DNA of 49,557 nucleotides from Pseudomonadota bacterium (GCA_023399635.1 JAEWOP010000153.1:1-49557); one strand, 5' to 3'; positions 8,501 through 15,852 are shown, counted from the stretch's first letter. The notes: generated from the letters alone by a model not told the origin. Program-made: numbers and translations.

Positions 8501-8523
8501 AGAGCCGGTGCGACACCGGCTCT
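8501..8523 (-). terminator. Terminator-like hairpin between the two TRAP binding-protein genes
   Basis: Perfect ten-base arms AGAGCCGGTG and CACCGGCTCT around CGA, nine bases after the stop of the upstream paralogue. On the minus strand it is followed by TCTTACTT, a poor T-tract, so termination may be partial and allow some read-through into the next copy. Confidence 0.65.
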
Positions 8524-8531
8524 CCTCCTGA

Positions 8532-9638
8532 TCAGAGATTGCCGTTGCGCTGCTGCATCATCATGAAGGTGTCGTAGCTGTACTCGGCGATCTGTGCCCA
8601 CAGATAAGCATCCTTCTTGAAGGCCTGCTGGCTGTCGTAGATCTTCTTGAACGCGGCGTTGCTTGCCGAAAGTTCAGCATATGTTTCCTGCGCGGCCTTA
8701 TAGCAGATGTCGAGGATCTCCTGGCTGAACGGACGCAGGATCGCGCCTTCAGCGACAAGTTCCTTAAGGGCAGTCGCGTTCCTGGCGTCGTAGCGCTCCA
8801 GCATGCTGGCGCTTCCGGCAGCGCAGGCATCTGCGAGGATGCGCTTGTAGTTCTCAGGAAGGCTGTTGAACTTCTCCAGGTTGACGAAGGCGTGGACGGC
8901 CGGGCCACCTTCCCACCATGCCGGGTAGTAGTAATATTTCGCCACCTTATGGAAGCCGAGCTTCTGATCGTCATAGGGGCCGACGAACTCGGTGGCGTCG
9001 ATCGTGCCTTTCTCGAGTGCTGCATAGACGTCGCCGCCGGCGATCTGCTGCGGGGTTACGCCAACCTTGCTCATGACCTGACCCGTCAGGCCGGCGATGC
9101 GCATCTTCAGACCCTTCAGGTCGTCGATCGTGTTGATCTCTTTCCGGAACCAGCCGCCCATCTGGGCACCGGTGTTGCCAAGCAGGATGGAGTGGATGTT
9201 GTAGCCGGCCAGGAACTCGTTGAGGAGTTCGTTGCCGCCTGCCTGGTTGAACCAGGCGTTGGTCTGACGCGCGTTGAGACCGAACGGGACCGAAGTACCC
9301 AGAGCGAAGGTCGGATCCTTGCCGACATAGTAGTAGGCGCAGGTATGTGCCATCTCCACGGTGCCGGAAGATACCGCGTCTGCAGCTTGCAGAGGCGGTA
9401 CGATCTCGCCGCCCGCAAAATGCTGGATCACGAAGTTCCCATCTGTTGCTTCGCGAACATGATCAGCGACGATCTGACCTGCGCCGAACAGGATGTCGAG
9501 CCCCTTGGTGAAGGACGACGTCATGCGCCAGGTGAGCTTAGGATTCTCCTGAGCAATGGCCGGAGCAGCGAGCGTTGCTGCAGCTGCGGCGCCAACACCG
9601 GCAGTTCCTGCCTGGCGAATGAATGTTCTGCGGTCCAT
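8532..9638 (-). CDS. dctP: TRAP transporter solute-binding protein, TakP-like (paralogue 2)
   Basis: 368 residues, the same length as its neighbour and alignable end to end without gaps. DRRTFIRQAG plus an Ala-rich core ending PAIAQ is a Tat-type signal. It keeps GEIVPPLQAADAV, MGGWFRKEINTIDDLKGLKM, GTIDATEFVGPYDDQ and YYYPAWWEGGP. Differences cluster in the first 80 residues and in the surface loops (for example GQIVADHVREATDG), while the ligand-facing motifs are the same, so the two may bind related acids under different conditions. An intervening hairpin suggests separate or graded transcription. A long dispersed inverted repeat lies about 85 bases upstream of its start and may control it. 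Confidence 0.93.
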   Translation of the reverse strand: MDRRTFIRQAGTAGVGAAAAATLAAPAIAQENPKLTWRMTSSFTKGLDILFGAGQIVADHVREATDGNFVIQHFAGGEIVPPLQAADAVSSGTVEMAHTCAYYYVGKDPTFALGTSVPFGLNARQTNAWFNQAGGNELLNEFLAGYNIHSILLGNTGAQMGGWFRKEINTIDDLKGLKMRIAGLTGQVMSKVGVTPQQIAGGDVYAALEKGTIDATEFVGPYDDQKLGFHKVAKYYYYPAWWEGGPAVHAFVNLEKFNSLPENYKRILADACAAGSASMLERYDARNATALKELVAEGAILRPFSQEILDICYKAAQETYAELSASNAAFKKIYDSQQAFKKDAYLWAQIAEYSYDTFMMMQQRNGNL

Positions 9639-9723
9639 GAGATCAAAGCCTTTCCGATGAAGGAGCGAAGTTTGCCATTATTGCAGGCGTTCTAATTCGT
9701 TAGTTTCGTCAACAGCAAGGAAA

Positions 9724-9766
9724 AAATTGCATTAATTGCGCAAAGCCATCGGTGTTGATGCAATTT
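9724..9766. promoter_or_regulatory. Dispersed inverted repeat upstream of TRAP binding-protein gene
   Basis: AAATTGCATTAA at 9724-9735 and TTGATGCAATTT at 9755-9766 pair at 11 of 12 positions. Arm centres are 31 bases apart, about three helical turns, so a dimer or tetramer could bind both arms on one face of the DNA. It stands 85-130 bases upstream of the start at 9638 and about 70-110 upstream of the Irr box. The regulator is unknown. Confidence 0.5.
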
Positions 9767-9833
9767 CTTCCGCCCGGCTGGCAGCCAATGATGAGGCAGG
9801 AGCAGCTCTTGATCTTGCTGGGCATGGGAGTAG

Positions 9834-9850
9834 TTTAGAAGCATTCTAAT
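9834..9850. promoter_or_regulatory. Irr box (iron control element) upstream of mbfA
   Basis: TTTAGAAGCATTCTAAT: TTAGAA and TTCTAA arms are a perfect inverted repeat around GCA, matching the published rhizobial Irr site TTTAGAA-N3-TTCTAAA at all but the last base. It ends 14 bases before the mbfA start, so bound Irr would block transcription. Irr repression of mbfA under low iron is established in Bradyrhizobium and Agrobacterium; its action here is inferred from the match. Confidence 0.88.
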
Positions 9851-9864
9851 CATGGACGCGATAG

Positions 9865-10848
9865 ATGATTTCCGCCCTGCTTCCCTCTGCTCGCCGTTCC
9901 TTCTCCTCCCTCACTGAAGAGGAAATCTTGGCCCTCGCCATCGGCGCCGAAGAGGAGGATGCCCGCATCTACCATGCCTATGCCGATAATCTTCGTGATC
10001 GCTTTCCAGCTTCTGCGAAGATCTTCGAGGACATGGCGGAAGTGGAGCAGACCCACAAGAACATGCTGATCGAGATGTTTCAGTCACGCTTTGGCGAGCG
10101 AATTCCGCTCATCCGCCGGGAGCACGTGCGTGGCTTCTATATCCGCAGACCAGACTGGCTTTTGCATAACCTGCCGCTCGCCAAGATTCGCGAGCAGGCA
10201 GAGGCCATGGAGGAGCAGGCTTTCCGCTTCTACACAGAAGCTGCAAAACATGTGACCGACGCCTCGACCCGCAGGCTCCTGGGTGATCTGGCGCTTGCCG
10301 AACAGGGACACGGCGATATTGCCCGCATGCTTGAGGAGAAGCATGTTGGAGAGAAAGAAAAAGCCGACGAAGAGAAGACGGCGCATCGACAATTCATTCT
10401 CACCTATGTTCAACCGGGCTTGGCTGGACTGATGGATGGGTCGGTGTCGACGCTGGCGCCGATCTTCGCTGCAGCCTTTGCCACCCAGGACACCTGGTCC
10501 ACTTTCCTGATCGGTTTGTCGGCCTCCGTTGGGGCCGGCATCTCCATGGGGTTCACCGAGGCGGCCCATGACGATGGCCGGATCTCTGGCCGCGGATCGC
10601 CGATCAAACGCGGGTTCGCATCGGGCATCATGACGACCATCGGCGGATTGGGCCACGCGCTGCCCTATCTCATCCCGCACTTCTGGACCGCGACGATGCT
10701 GGCAGTGTTCGTGGTCTTCGTCGAACTCTGGGCCATCGCCTTTATTCAGAACCGCTATATGGAAACGCCGTTTCTGCGGGCCGTGCTTCAGGTGGTGTTC
10801 GGCGGCTCCCTGGTGCTGGCAGCCGGGATCCTCATCGGTCACGGGTGA
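9865..10848 (+). CDS. mbfA: Membrane-bound ferritin MbfA (rubrerythrin-like + VIT1 domains)
   Basis: 327 residues. The N-terminal half is a ferritin-like four-helix di-iron domain: an early E-rich helix (EEEILALAIGAEEEDARIYH), ExxH in MAEVEQTHKN, a second helix with EAMEEQAFRFY and a second ExxH in ALAEQGHGD. From about residue 175 a VIT1/CCC1-type membrane domain follows (YVQPGLAGLMDGSVSTLAPIF and GLSASVGAGISMGFTEA, then three more helices). Studied MbfA proteins export iron and protect against peroxide and iron excess, and are repressed by Irr. The Irr box directly upstream fits this. ATG 9865 has only a weak ribosome site. The start is the first in frame after the Irr box. Confidence 0.95.
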   Translation: MISALLPSARRSFSSLTEEEILALAIGAEEEDARIYHAYADNLRDRFPASAKIFEDMAEVEQTHKNMLIEMFQSRFGERIPLIRREHVRGFYIRRPDWLLHNLPLAKIREQAEAMEEQAFRFYTEAAKHVTDASTRRLLGDLALAEQGHGDIARMLEEKHVGEKEKADEEKTAHRQFILTYVQPGLAGLMDGSVSTLAPIFAAAFATQDTWSTFLIGLSASVGAGISMGFTEAAHDDGRISGRGSPIKRGFASGIMTTIGGLGHALPYLIPHFWTATMLAVFVVFVELWAIAFIQNRYMETPFLRAVLQVVFGGSLVLAAGILIGHG

Positions 10849-10921
10849 AAGTGCAAAGATTGTCGAGCTCTGGCAGAAGTCAGGTAAATCTATGCGACGA
10901 ATGGCGGTCTACCATCACCGC

Positions 10922-10950
10922 AAGAAAAAAGCGGGCAAAGACCCCGCTTT
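10922..10950 (-). terminator. Intrinsic terminator after the BTLCP gene
   Basis: On the minus strand AAAGCGGG, loop GTCTTTG, CCCGCTTT, then TTTCTTG. The eight-base stem and T-tract start 13 bases after the stop at 10963. Because it lies between convergent genes it may also serve mbfA weakly. Confidence 0.85.
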
Positions 10951-10962
10951 GGAAGATCTGGT

Positions 10963-11577
10963 TTAGCGCAGCGCGCCGACCACGACGTCTCGACCGTTTT
11001 CGATGCTGACCCAGCGGCCGGTGTTGAACGTGGCCTGACGCTTGAGGAAGGTATAGGACGTCTCGTACCAGGGTTTCACCTGGCGATCGAGGTTGTCGAG
11101 GATAAAGTCGCCCTGAGCGGTACGGACGGTCAGCACCGCGTGACCTTCACCATCGGGCTTGCGCACGACGGTGATCAGCAGGTCGGCAAGCGAAAAGCCC
11201 TTGGCTGCCAGCAAACGGCGCTTTTCCAGCGCGTAGTCTTCGCAATCTGCAACATCTTTCGGGTAAGCCCAGACTTCTTCCCGACCGTAGATCTCCTTGT
11301 CGGTCATTGCCTGAAGGCGACCGTTGACCGATGCATTCACGCTTTCGATGATGCTCCAGCCCTGTGGAGTCAGCTTCGGTGCCGGCCGGGAAGGGAAGCG
11401 TTGGTTGCACTCCGCGGTGTTGATGCGGCAGAACTCGTAGTGACCGATCGGCTGCGAGGTCACGCCTCCTGTGACCATGCTCGCTAGTGCCTGAGGCGCC
11501 GGAACTGCGGCAGTCGCAGGCGCAAGTATAGCCAGCAGGCATACGGCAATCTGCCGCACCTTTGCAGTGTATTTCAT
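10963..11577 (-). CDS. Transglutaminase-like cysteine proteinase, BTLCP family
   Basis: 204 residues. A signal peptide is visible (MKYTAKVRQIAVCLLAILAP, then an Ala-rich region to ALAS). The papain-like triad of the bacterial transglutaminase-like cysteine proteinase family is present: Cys in DVADCEDYALEKRRLL, His in GEGHAVLTV, Asp in FILDNLD. The family is periplasmic; some relatives (LapG) cleave surface adhesins, but no LapD/LapA partner is nearby, so that role is not claimed. Two CtrA-type sites lie upstream of its start, which would make it a cell-cycle-controlled gene. The start at ATG 11577 follows GGGACGGG and fits the signal peptide. Confidence 0.9.
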   Translation of the reverse strand: MKYTAKVRQIAVCLLAILAPATAAVPAPQALASMVTGGVTSQPIGHYEFCRINTAECNQRFPSRPAPKLTPQGWSIIESVNASVNGRLQAMTDKEIYGREEVWAYPKDVADCEDYALEKRRLLAAKGFSLADLLITVVRKPDGEGHAVLTVRTAQGDFILDNLDRQVKPWYETSYTFLKRQATFNTGRWVSIENGRDVVVGALR

Positions 11578-11596
11578 GGACCCGTCCCTTCAAGTC

Positions 11597-11611
11597 TTAA
11601 CAAAACGTTAA
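11597..11611. promoter_or_regulatory. CtrA-type box, TTAA-N7-TTAA
   Basis: TTAACAAAACGTTAA, an exact match to the alphaproteobacterial CtrA core TTAA-N7-TTAA, embedded in a slightly longer palindrome (CTTAAC/GTTAAG). It lies 20-34 bases upstream of the BTLCP start codon. CtrA is the master cell-cycle regulator in this group. Binding is inferred. Confidence 0.55.
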
Positions 11612-11670
11612 GGCGCGTCGGGACGGACTGTCAATCGATCAACTTTTACTGATCTTCGCCATCTGCCAAT

Positions 11671-11678
11671 ATGGTTAA
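11671..11678 (-). promoter_or_regulatory. CtrA half-site TTAACCAT
   Basis: The minus strand reads TTAACCAT, the classical CtrA half-site, 94-101 bases upstream of the BTLCP start and 60 bases from the full box at 11597-11611. Two independent eight-base matches in a 131-base gap are unlikely by chance in GC-rich DNA. Confidence 0.45.
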
Positions 11679-11708
11679 AGGTGGTGCATTTTAGCCTCAG
11701 CTTACTTT

Positions 11709-12515
11709 TTAATCATGATTTTTGAGGGTGTCGACCGCAGTGAGCATCTTCTCGATGTCTTGCGGCCGCGACAGGCGGTGGTCGCCGTCACGGATCAGCG
11801 TCAGGACGACATCCTCCGCGGGAAGGAATTCCATAAGCTTCAGGGTGTGCCGATAGGGCACGTCGGGATCCTGCATCCCCTGCAGGATGTGCACTGGACA
11901 GCCGGTTTGGATGATGCCTGTCAGCACCTGGTTTTTCCGCCCGTCTTCGAGCAGATCGCGCGTGTAGATGTTTGGTTCAGGGCTGTACTCGGAGAACTCT
12001 TCGAAGAACCCGCGCTCCGCAATCGACCGGCGCTGCTCCTCGGTCAGGTTCGGCTCGATCAGTTCGCTCGTGAAATCCGGTGCTGGTGCGATGAGTACCA
12101 GGCCGGCAACAGCGGGGCCGCTTCCGCGCTGGCGAAGTTCCTGCGCGAGGCGCAGCGCAATCCAGCCGCCCATGGAGGAGCCGACAAGAATAACGCGCTT
12201 TGGCGCAAGATGATCAAGCACGGCCAGGCTCTCTTCGAGCCAGCGCGAAATCGTGCCATCGCGAAATTCGCCGCCGGAGGCGCCATGGCCGGAATAATCA
12301 AAGCGGATGGCGCCTTGCCTGCCTCGTGCGGCATAGGCATCCAGTTCGGCCGCCTTGGTCCCTGTCATGTCGGACCGGTATCCACCAAGCCAGACGATCG
12401 CAGGGGAAGTTGGGTCGCCGGTAGCCGCGCGGTGCAGGATGGCGATCGGCCTCTCATTGCCGTTTGCCCCTACTGTGATGGTTATCTGGCGGGGTGGCGC
12501 GGGTTGCTCTGCCAT
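11709..12515 (-). CDS. Alpha/beta hydrolase
   Basis: 268 residues. The nucleophile elbow is VGSSMGGWIALRLAQE (G-x-S-x-G), with an oxyanion-type HG region replaced by WLGGYRSDMTG near residue 45. The acid is probably the Asp in LQGMQDPDVPYRH and the base the His in IRDGDHRLSRPQD. Length and motif order match small serine hydrolases related to palmitoyl-protein thioesterase ABHD10. It has no signal peptide, so it should be cytoplasmic. Natural substrates cannot be given. The start at ATG 12515 has AGGGAG six bases upstream. It diverges from infC. Confidence 0.9.
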   Translation of the reverse strand: MAEQPAPPRQITITVGANGNERPIAILHRAATGDPTSPAIVWLGGYRSDMTGTKAAELDAYAARGRQGAIRFDYSGHGASGGEFRDGTISRWLEESLAVLDHLAPKRVILVGSSMGGWIALRLAQELRQRGSGPAVAGLVLIAPAPDFTSELIEPNLTEEQRRSIAERGFFEEFSEYSPEPNIYTRDLLEDGRKNQVLTGIIQTGCPVHILQGMQDPDVPYRHTLKLMEFLPAEDVVLTLIRDGDHRLSRPQDIEKMLTAVDTLKNHD

Positions 12516-12696
12516 GGTGAACTCCCTATGTGACGAGGAAGGGCGGAGAAATGGCCCTTCGCGCCAATTGCGGCAGGTGATTTTCCTGCCGGACTATGTT
12601 ATTGACATCCCCGTCGCAGTTACGACATTGCCGGCGCTGCCGCAATCGATCGGGTGCGGCTCACTGATAATCGAAATAGCCGAGGAGAATACGACC

Positions 12697-13233
12697 ATTC
12701 GCAGACCGTTCAAAGCCGATGCCCCCGTCAAGGAAGGGCCGCGCTCCAACCGGGAAATCCGGGTTCCTAGGGTTCAGCTCATCGACGCCGATGGAAACAA
12801 CCTCGGCGCTGACTCGACAGACGAAGCAATGAGGATGGCCGAAGAGGCCGGCTTGGACCTCGTCGAGATCTCTCCGAACAATGATCCGCCGGTATGCAAG
12901 ATCCTCGATCTTGGCAAGCTGAAGTTCGCCAACCAGAAGAAGGCGGCGGAAGCGCGCAGGAAGCAGAAGATCGTCGAGATCAAGGAAATCAAGATGCGCC
13001 CGAACATCGACACCCATGACTATGAGGTGAAGATGAAGGCGATCAATCGTTTCTTTGAAGATGGCGACAAGGTCCGCGTTACCCTGCGCTTTCGCGGACG
13101 CGAAATGGCGCACCAGGAACTCGGTCTGAAGCTTCTCCAGCAGGTCAAGGAAGACACCACCGAAATCGCAAAGGTGGAGGCCGAGCCGAAGTTGGAAGGC
13201 CGTCAGATGATGATGGTGCTGGCGCCGAGATAG
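12697..13233 (+). CDS. infC: Translation initiation factor IF-3 (AUU start)
   Basis: 178 residues if begun at ATT 12697, which gives (M)RRPFKADAPVKEGPRSNREI, the normal N-terminus of rhizobial IF-3. GAGGAG lies at 12682-12687, nine bases upstream. No ATG or GTG occurs at this place, and the in-frame ATG far upstream (12355) runs through the divergent hydrolase gene. The N-domain (VQLIDADGNNLGADSTDEAM), linker and C-domain (MRPNIDTHDYEVKMKAINRF, VTLRFRGREMAHQELG) are all intact. IF-3 rejects non-standard start codons on the 30S subunit, so the rare AUU codon is the basis of known autoregulation in E. coli infC; the same feedback is inferred here. Confidence 0.95.
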   Translation: MRRPFKADAPVKEGPRSNREIRVPRVQLIDADGNNLGADSTDEAMRMAEEAGLDLVEISPNNDPPVCKILDLGKLKFANQKKAAEARRKQKIVEIKEIKMRPNIDTHDYEVKMKAINRFFEDGDKVRVTLRFRGREMAHQELGLKLLQQVKEDTTEIAKVEAEPKLEGRQMMMVLAPR

Positions 13234-13303
13234 TGCAAGCGCTGCCATGTTCGGGAGCCGGGTCTCTGGCTCTTGACGGCGTGCGAAATCAGGCGAGATC
13301 CCG

Positions 13304-13332
13304 TTGCGCTTTTGTCCGACTGCGGTTATAAG
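13304..13332 (+). promoter_or_regulatory. Putative housekeeping promoter for rpmI-rplT
   Basis: TTGCGC (13304-13309), 17-base spacer, TATAAG (13327-13332), about 100 bases before rpmI. The spacing is ideal for the main sigma factor. The 198-base gap after infC leaves room for a separate transcript. This is a match by eye only. Confidence 0.42.
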
Positions 13333-13431
13333 CGCGCGTCCGAACGGTCCGGCAGGGCATGCCGAGGCCGTTCTTAATATGCTTGAAGCAGGCCTCGTCT
13401 GCCGGCTTCACAAGAAGAATGGAGTAGCAAA

Positions 13432-13635
13432 ATGCCCAAGATGAAGACGAAGTCCTCCGCCAAGAAGCGGTTCAAGGTCACGGCGACCGGCAAGGTCGTC
13501 GCAGCTGCCGCCGGCAAGCGCCACGGCATGATCAAGCGGTCCAACAAGTTCATCCGCGATGCACGCGGCACGATGATCCTCGCCGAACCAGACGGCAAGA
13601 AGGTCATCAAGAACTACCTGCCAAACGGTCTCTGA
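13432..13635 (+). CDS. rpmI: 50S ribosomal protein L35
   Basis: 67 residues, MPKMKTKSSAKKRFKVTATG, then AAAGKRHGMIKRSNKFIRDARG: very basic and matching bL35 end to end. It binds 23S rRNA in the large subunit. GGAG lies eight bases before the ATG. The order infC-rpmI-rplT is the near-universal bacterial order. The gap to infC (198 bases) is longer than to rplT (37 bases) and holds a likely promoter. Confidence 0.98.
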   Translation: MPKMKTKSSAKKRFKVTATGKVVAAAAGKRHGMIKRSNKFIRDARGTMILAEPDGKKVIKNYLPNGL

Positions 13636-13672
13636 GACCTTTCGCTTTTTGGATCATTAAGGAGATCATGAC

Positions 13673-14077
13673 ATGGCACGCGTAAAACGTGGCGTAACAT
13701 CCCGCGCCAAGCACACCAAGACCCTCAAGGCAGCCAAGGGCTTCTACGGCCGCCGCAAGAACACCATCCGCGCCGCAAAGGCTGCGGTGGACCGTTCGCG
13801 CCAGTACGCAACCCGCGACCGCAAGGTCAAGAAGCGCAATTTCCGCGCCCTGTGGATCCAGCGTATCAACGCTGCCGTCCGCGAATCCGGCCTCACCTAC
13901 GGCCGCTTCATCGACGGCCTGAACAAGGCTGGCATCGAAGTCGACCGCAAGGTCTTGTCCGACATGGCGATCCATGAGCCGGCTGCTTTCGGTGCCCTCG
14001 TCGACGCTTCCAAGAGGGCTCTCGAGTACCTCAAGGAAAACGGCACGGCCAACGAGTTTGAAAGCGCGGTTCGTTAA
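13673..14077 (+). CDS. rplT: 50S ribosomal protein L20
   Basis: 134 residues, a typical alphaproteobacterial length with a short C-terminal extension (LEYLKENGTANEFESAVR). MARVKRGVTSRAKHTKTLKA and FYGRRKNTIRAAKAAVDRS are bL20 signatures. The protein binds 23S rRNA early in assembly and in many bacteria represses its own operon. AAGGAG stands nine bases before the ATG. It follows rpmI by 37 bases and ends before a strong terminator. Confidence 0.98.
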   Translation: MARVKRGVTSRAKHTKTLKAAKGFYGRRKNTIRAAKAAVDRSRQYATRDRKVKKRNFRALWIQRINAAVRESGLTYGRFIDGLNKAGIEVDRKVLSDMAIHEPAAFGALVDASKRALEYLKENGTANEFESAVR

Positions 14078-14116
14078 CCAGCGCTTCCCAAGCTCTTTAG
14101 CTTCATAGTTTTTGGG

Positions 14117-14156
14117 AAACCCGCGCTGGTTTGGGCTGGCGCGGGTTTTTCTTTTG
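14117..14156 (+). terminator. Intrinsic terminator after rplT
   Basis: AAACCCGCGC (14117-14126), 12-base loop, GCGCGGGTTT (14139-14148), then TTCTTTT. It stands 40 bases after the rplT stop and separates the ribosomal genes from pheS. Confidence 0.9.
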
Positions 14157-14208
14157 CCCGTCACGACGCGGCGTTAACAACGACGCCGAGCATCACACGG
14201 AAGATACC

Positions 14209-15291
14209 ATGTCCGATCTGGAACACCTGAGAACATCGCTCCTGGCGGAGATCACTGCAGCCGGCGACGAGGCGGCGATCGAGGCCCTTCGTGTCAATGC
14301 GCTGGGCAAGAAGGGTTCGGTCTCCGAGCTCCTGAAGACGCTGGGCGCCATGAGCGCCGAAGAGCGCCAGACCCGCGGTGCCGCGATCAACGGGCTGAAG
14401 AATGAGATCACCGACGCGATCAATGCGCGCAAGACGGTGCTGAAGGATGCGGCGATCGAGGCGCGGCTGAAGGCGGAGACCGTGGATGTCTCGCTGCCGG
14501 TGCGGTCTTCGCCGGCCGAGCGCGGCCGCATTCATCCAATCAGCCAGATCGTCGACGAGATCACCGCCGTCTTCGCCGACATGGGCTTCTCGATTGCCGA
14601 AGGCCCGGACATCGAGACCGATTACTACAACTTCACGGCGCTGAACTTCCCGGAAGGCCATCCGGCCCGCGAGATGCACGACACCTTCTTCTTCCAGCCT
14701 GATGAAAACGGTGAGCGCAAGGTGCTGCGCACCCACACCTCGCCGGTGCAGGTCCGCACCATGGAAGCGCAGAAGCCGCCGATCCGCATCGTCATCCCCG
14801 GCAAGACCTACCGGCAGGATTCCGACGCCACGCACTCCCCCATGTTCCATCAGGTGGAGGGGCTGGTCGTCGACAAGAAGAGCCATGTCGGCCACATGCG
14901 CTGGATACTCGAAGAATTCTGCAAGGCCTTCTTCGAAGTCGACAGCGTGACGATGCGTTTTCGCCCATCCTTCTTCCCGTTCACTGAGCCGAGCTTCGAG
15001 GTCGACATCCAGTGCGACCGCTCCGGCCCGATCGTCAAGTTCGGCGAAGGCTCCGACTGGATGGAAATCCTCGGCTGCGGCATGGTCCACCCGAATGTTC
15101 TGCGCGCCGGCGGGCTTGACCCGGACAGTTATCAGGGCTTTGCTTGGGGCATGGGGCTGGATCGCATCGCCATGCTGAAATACGGCATGCCGGACCTGCG
15201 CGACTTCTTCAACGCCGACGTTCGCTGGATGAACCACTATGGCTTCCGCCCGCTCGACATGCCGACGCTGTTTGGAGGGTTGAGTACTTAA
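14209..15291 (+). CDS. pheS: Phenylalanine-tRNA ligase alpha subunit
   Basis: 360 residues from ATG 14209 (MSDLEHLRTSLLAEI). The open frame extends back to 14131, but that part overlaps the rplT terminator. The N-terminal coiled coil binds tRNA. The class II catalytic core follows: HPISQIVDEITAVFADMGF, motif 2 in MRFRPSFFPFTEPSFEVD, and motif 3 in GFAWGMGLDRIAMLKYG. It forms the alpha2-beta2 enzyme that charges tRNA-Phe in the cytoplasm. Its partner pheT is not directly next: a 549-base gene is wedged between them. Confidence 0.97.
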   Translation: MSDLEHLRTSLLAEITAAGDEAAIEALRVNALGKKGSVSELLKTLGAMSAEERQTRGAAINGLKNEITDAINARKTVLKDAAIEARLKAETVDVSLPVRSSPAERGRIHPISQIVDEITAVFADMGFSIAEGPDIETDYYNFTALNFPEGHPAREMHDTFFFQPDENGERKVLRTHTSPVQVRTMEAQKPPIRIVIPGKTYRQDSDATHSPMFHQVEGLVVDKKSHVGHMRWILEEFCKAFFEVDSVTMRFRPSFFPFTEPSFEVDIQCDRSGPIVKFGEGSDWMEILGCGMVHPNVLRAGGLDPDSYQGFAWGMGLDRIAMLKYGMPDLRDFFNADVRWMNHYGFRPLDMPTLFGGLST

Positions 15292-15303
15292 GAGGGGATT
15301 ATC

Positions 15304-15852
15304 ATGGCCAAAGCATCCCATTCGATCACGCCGGACAAGTTGGCGGGCTACAACATAGATGCACTCGACAATCTTCGAGCGAACGCTCTTAGACTCGGAG
15401 CTGATGATGTGGTTCGCTTATGCGATGAGGAATTGGCCAAACGCCCACCTCGGAAGACTAAGATAAGCCGACAGCAGGGAGAGCACATCAGCGGGGACGT
15501 CGTTACCGGCTATCATTTCGTCTGCTCGAGAAACCGTGGAGTTACCGAGGCTGGAGGAGGGAGATTCTGGAGCGGCTCATGGGTGGTTGCTGAACGGAAT
15601 GTTCAGGAGAGTTTGCGTTACGGCGCCTACCTAGCACTTCATGAGTCAAAAGCAGATTTCTCGTACCGGCAGGGCCAGCTCGTCGACTACCGAGAAGCCA
15701 GCCGCGAGATGGTGGCCAAGTTCGATGACGGAATCGAATTTCTTATTCAAGAGACGCCTCAGCGGTATCAATGGATCGGTAATGGGGCCGGCGAAAAAGG
15801 ATACCGATGGGAAAAATTAGCGCGCAAACACGCTCAGAGCAGCCCGGAATAA
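15304..15852 (+). CDS. Unrecognised protein encoded between pheS and pheT, 182 aa
   Basis: MAKASHSITPDKLAGYNIDA at the N-terminus; no signal peptide or membrane helix. Residues 1-45 look like a small helical region (ALDNLRANALRLGADDVVRLCDEEL). After a basic linker, a compact domain has the strings GYHFVCSRNRGV, GRFWSGSWVVAE, YLALHESKADFSYRQGQL and GNGAGEKGYRWEKLA, rich in aromatic and glycine residues. I do not recognise the family. GAGGGG precedes the ATG; the gene starts 12 bases after pheS and ends 4 bases before pheT, so it must be co-transcribed and perhaps co-translated with the synthetase. It uses codons such as TTA, CTA, AGA and TCA more freely than its neighbours, a sign of later insertion. 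Confidence 0.8.
   Translation: MAKASHSITPDKLAGYNIDALDNLRANALRLGADDVVRLCDEELAKRPPRKTKISRQQGEHISGDVVTGYHFVCSRNRGVTEAGGGRFWSGSWVVAERNVQESLRYGAYLALHESKADFSYRQGQLVDYREASREMVAKFDDGIEFLIQETPQRYQWIGNGAGEKGYRWEKLARKHAQSSPE

Noticed and set aside
12602..12607. TTGACA as a -35 for infC
   Set aside because: A perfect -35, but no acceptable -10 is found at 16-18 bases. Kept only as a possibility.
12355..12696. Upstream extension of infC from ATG 12355
   Set aside because: It overlaps the divergent hydrolase gene, and the added 114 residues have no similarity to IF-3. The AUU start explains the family N-terminus.
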